Below are positions 62,965 to 64,000 of a DNA stretch of 64,000 bases, piece after piece (the first letter of the stretch is position 1; each line of letters opens with the position of its first letter). The position numbers and the translations under genes were made by a program. Source of the DNA: Cinclus cinclus (Eukaryota; Chordata; Aves; Passeriformes; Cinclidae); assembly GCF_963662255.1 (NCBI RefSeq), contig NC_085056.1, forward strand, positions 7,444,216-7,508,215, given 5' to 3'. Below the pieces are notes generated by a model, which saw nothing but the letters and a program-made list of their open reading frames with translations, was not told the origin of the DNA and searched no databases.

Positions 62965-64000
62965 CTGGAAAACAGTATTAAATTAGAGTTGAGTTCTGTA
63001 ACAACATCACATAACTACAGTCACAAGAAAAATAAAGTAGTATTAAGTTTTCACAACACAAGCTCAGTTATTTTTACACTACCTGACCACTTTTGTTTCT
63101 GCATTTTGCGGTCTAAAAGAGCCAGAAGCTCATACAGCTCAGTCAGAAGTATGATTTTCATCACCGTGAGAAAGAAAACTATGAATAATGAATAAGACAC
63201 CACACAACAACAATCAGAGGTCAGAATCCTTCAAAGCATCATAAATTAAAATAAAAAACACTTTTACCATCTCTGCCATATTATGCCTCGATACATCCAG
63301 GCAGTATTGCCTCAACCCTGTACACCAAAACAAGCAATTGTGAATGAGCTACACAGAAAGAACTGCAATAAACTAACCTTAACATTTGGCTTATACTGGA
63401 ACAGCTTTCCAGTGAGCTACAACAGCAGAGCTTGCCAGCTTAATAAATTTCTATGACAACATAAAACTTGGCACTTGACATCTCATCTGTTAAATTACAG
63501 ATTGCCAGTGTGACAAAATTGCATCACAAAGCAAGTCCTGCATATCCAACAGTGTGGGGAGCCTCGCACGAAGCCTCACTGTGTATTTTCAGAGGTAGAA
63601 TCAAGCTGTAGAGTCACTGCTTAGAAGCTCTACCCGATCAAAACACAAAGGTCACTAGGCTTCACGCCACGAGTCTGAAGATTCCTTTTTCAAAACAAAA
63701 ACTATAGTTTTGCTGTCTTGGCTCCACGGTGAAAACCACCAGCACAGGACTTCTGCCTCATCATGGAAATGGATGGCTTGGGTGGTGTGTTTGCCTGGCC
63801 CGTGGAACTGGGGGCAAACCCGCCCAGGGAGCATTCCTGCAGGACAGCCCAGCATGCTGGGCCTCCTTTTGCCAGCACCCAACAGCAGCTGCACACAGGA
63901 AGCTGAACAGGCTGTGCTGTTCAGAACAGAACAGAATAGAACTCTTCTTCCTATCTCCCTTCACACAAAGGTTTTCACTCGCTTACACTTGGAACCATAC
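62965..64000 (-). other. CNOT1: CNOT1 5' intron, continuing out of the window
   Basis: AT-rich sequence without a CpG island, promoter-like motif or recognised repeat. This suggests the CNOT1 promoter and non-coding first exon lie further right. Confidence 0.5.

Noticed and set aside
1..64000. CRISPR arrays, operons, bacterial promoters or phage genes
   Set aside because: Gene structure, splice sites, poly(A) signals and transposons are all vertebrate; no spaced direct repeats of CRISPR type are present.

Overview
The window is about 64 kb of vertebrate nuclear DNA, almost certainly from a bird. It has multi-exon genes with GT-AG introns, CR1-type LINE fragments and a solo retroviral LTR of a kind I recognise from bird genomes. 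The introns are short: a CNOT1 coding region spans only 48 kb. No bacterial or phage signatures are present. There are three protein-coding genes and one tRNA gene: an SNRK-like kinase (+), tRNA-Lys(TTT) (-), SETD6 (+) and CNOT1 (-).

Layout. At 4-3774 lies a five-exon gene for a paralogue of the AMPK-related kinase SNRK, complete from ATG to stop (640 aa). Its 3'UTR runs to about 4400. A solitary tRNA-Lys(TTT) lies at 5058-5130 on the minus strand. SETD6 occupies 6419-9789: nine coding exons, 455 aa, with a GC-rich E-box/ETS promoter and a 3'UTR to about 10.5 or 10.8 kb. Between the convergent SETD6 and CNOT1 genes sits a decayed gag-pol remnant of an endogenous retrovirus (about 11.1-12.5 kb). 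From about 13.36 kb to the right edge is CNOT1 on the minus strand. I resolved 48 coding exons. Their lengths sum to 7131 nt, i.e. 2376 codons plus stop, the same length as I recall for the human protein. The 5' non-coding first exon and promoter of CNOT1 lie beyond the right edge. The CNOT1 introns carry three CR1 pieces, a solo LTR and simple repeats.

Biology. CNOT1 is the scaffold of the CCR4-NOT deadenylase complex. Its TTP-binding HEAT region, MIF4G domain (CAF1 and DDX6), CNOT9-binding domain and C-terminal NOT module are all recognisable. SETD6 is a SET-domain lysine methyltransferase. SNRK-type kinases are activated by LKB1 through a T-loop threonine, which is conserved here as T173. 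The three genes are neighbours and do not form an operon or a known shared pathway.

No unknown system is evident. The most interesting details are local. They are a 31-bp triplication that copies a CNOT1 splice acceptor, a tandem-donor pair that toggles five codons, a GC-AG intron, a NAGNAG acceptor, a weak donor, an upstream ORF overlapping the CNOT1 start codon, and the presence of an SNRK paralogue beside SETD6. Exon boundaries were read by eye from splice signals, frame continuity and remembered protein families. No alignment or expression data were available.
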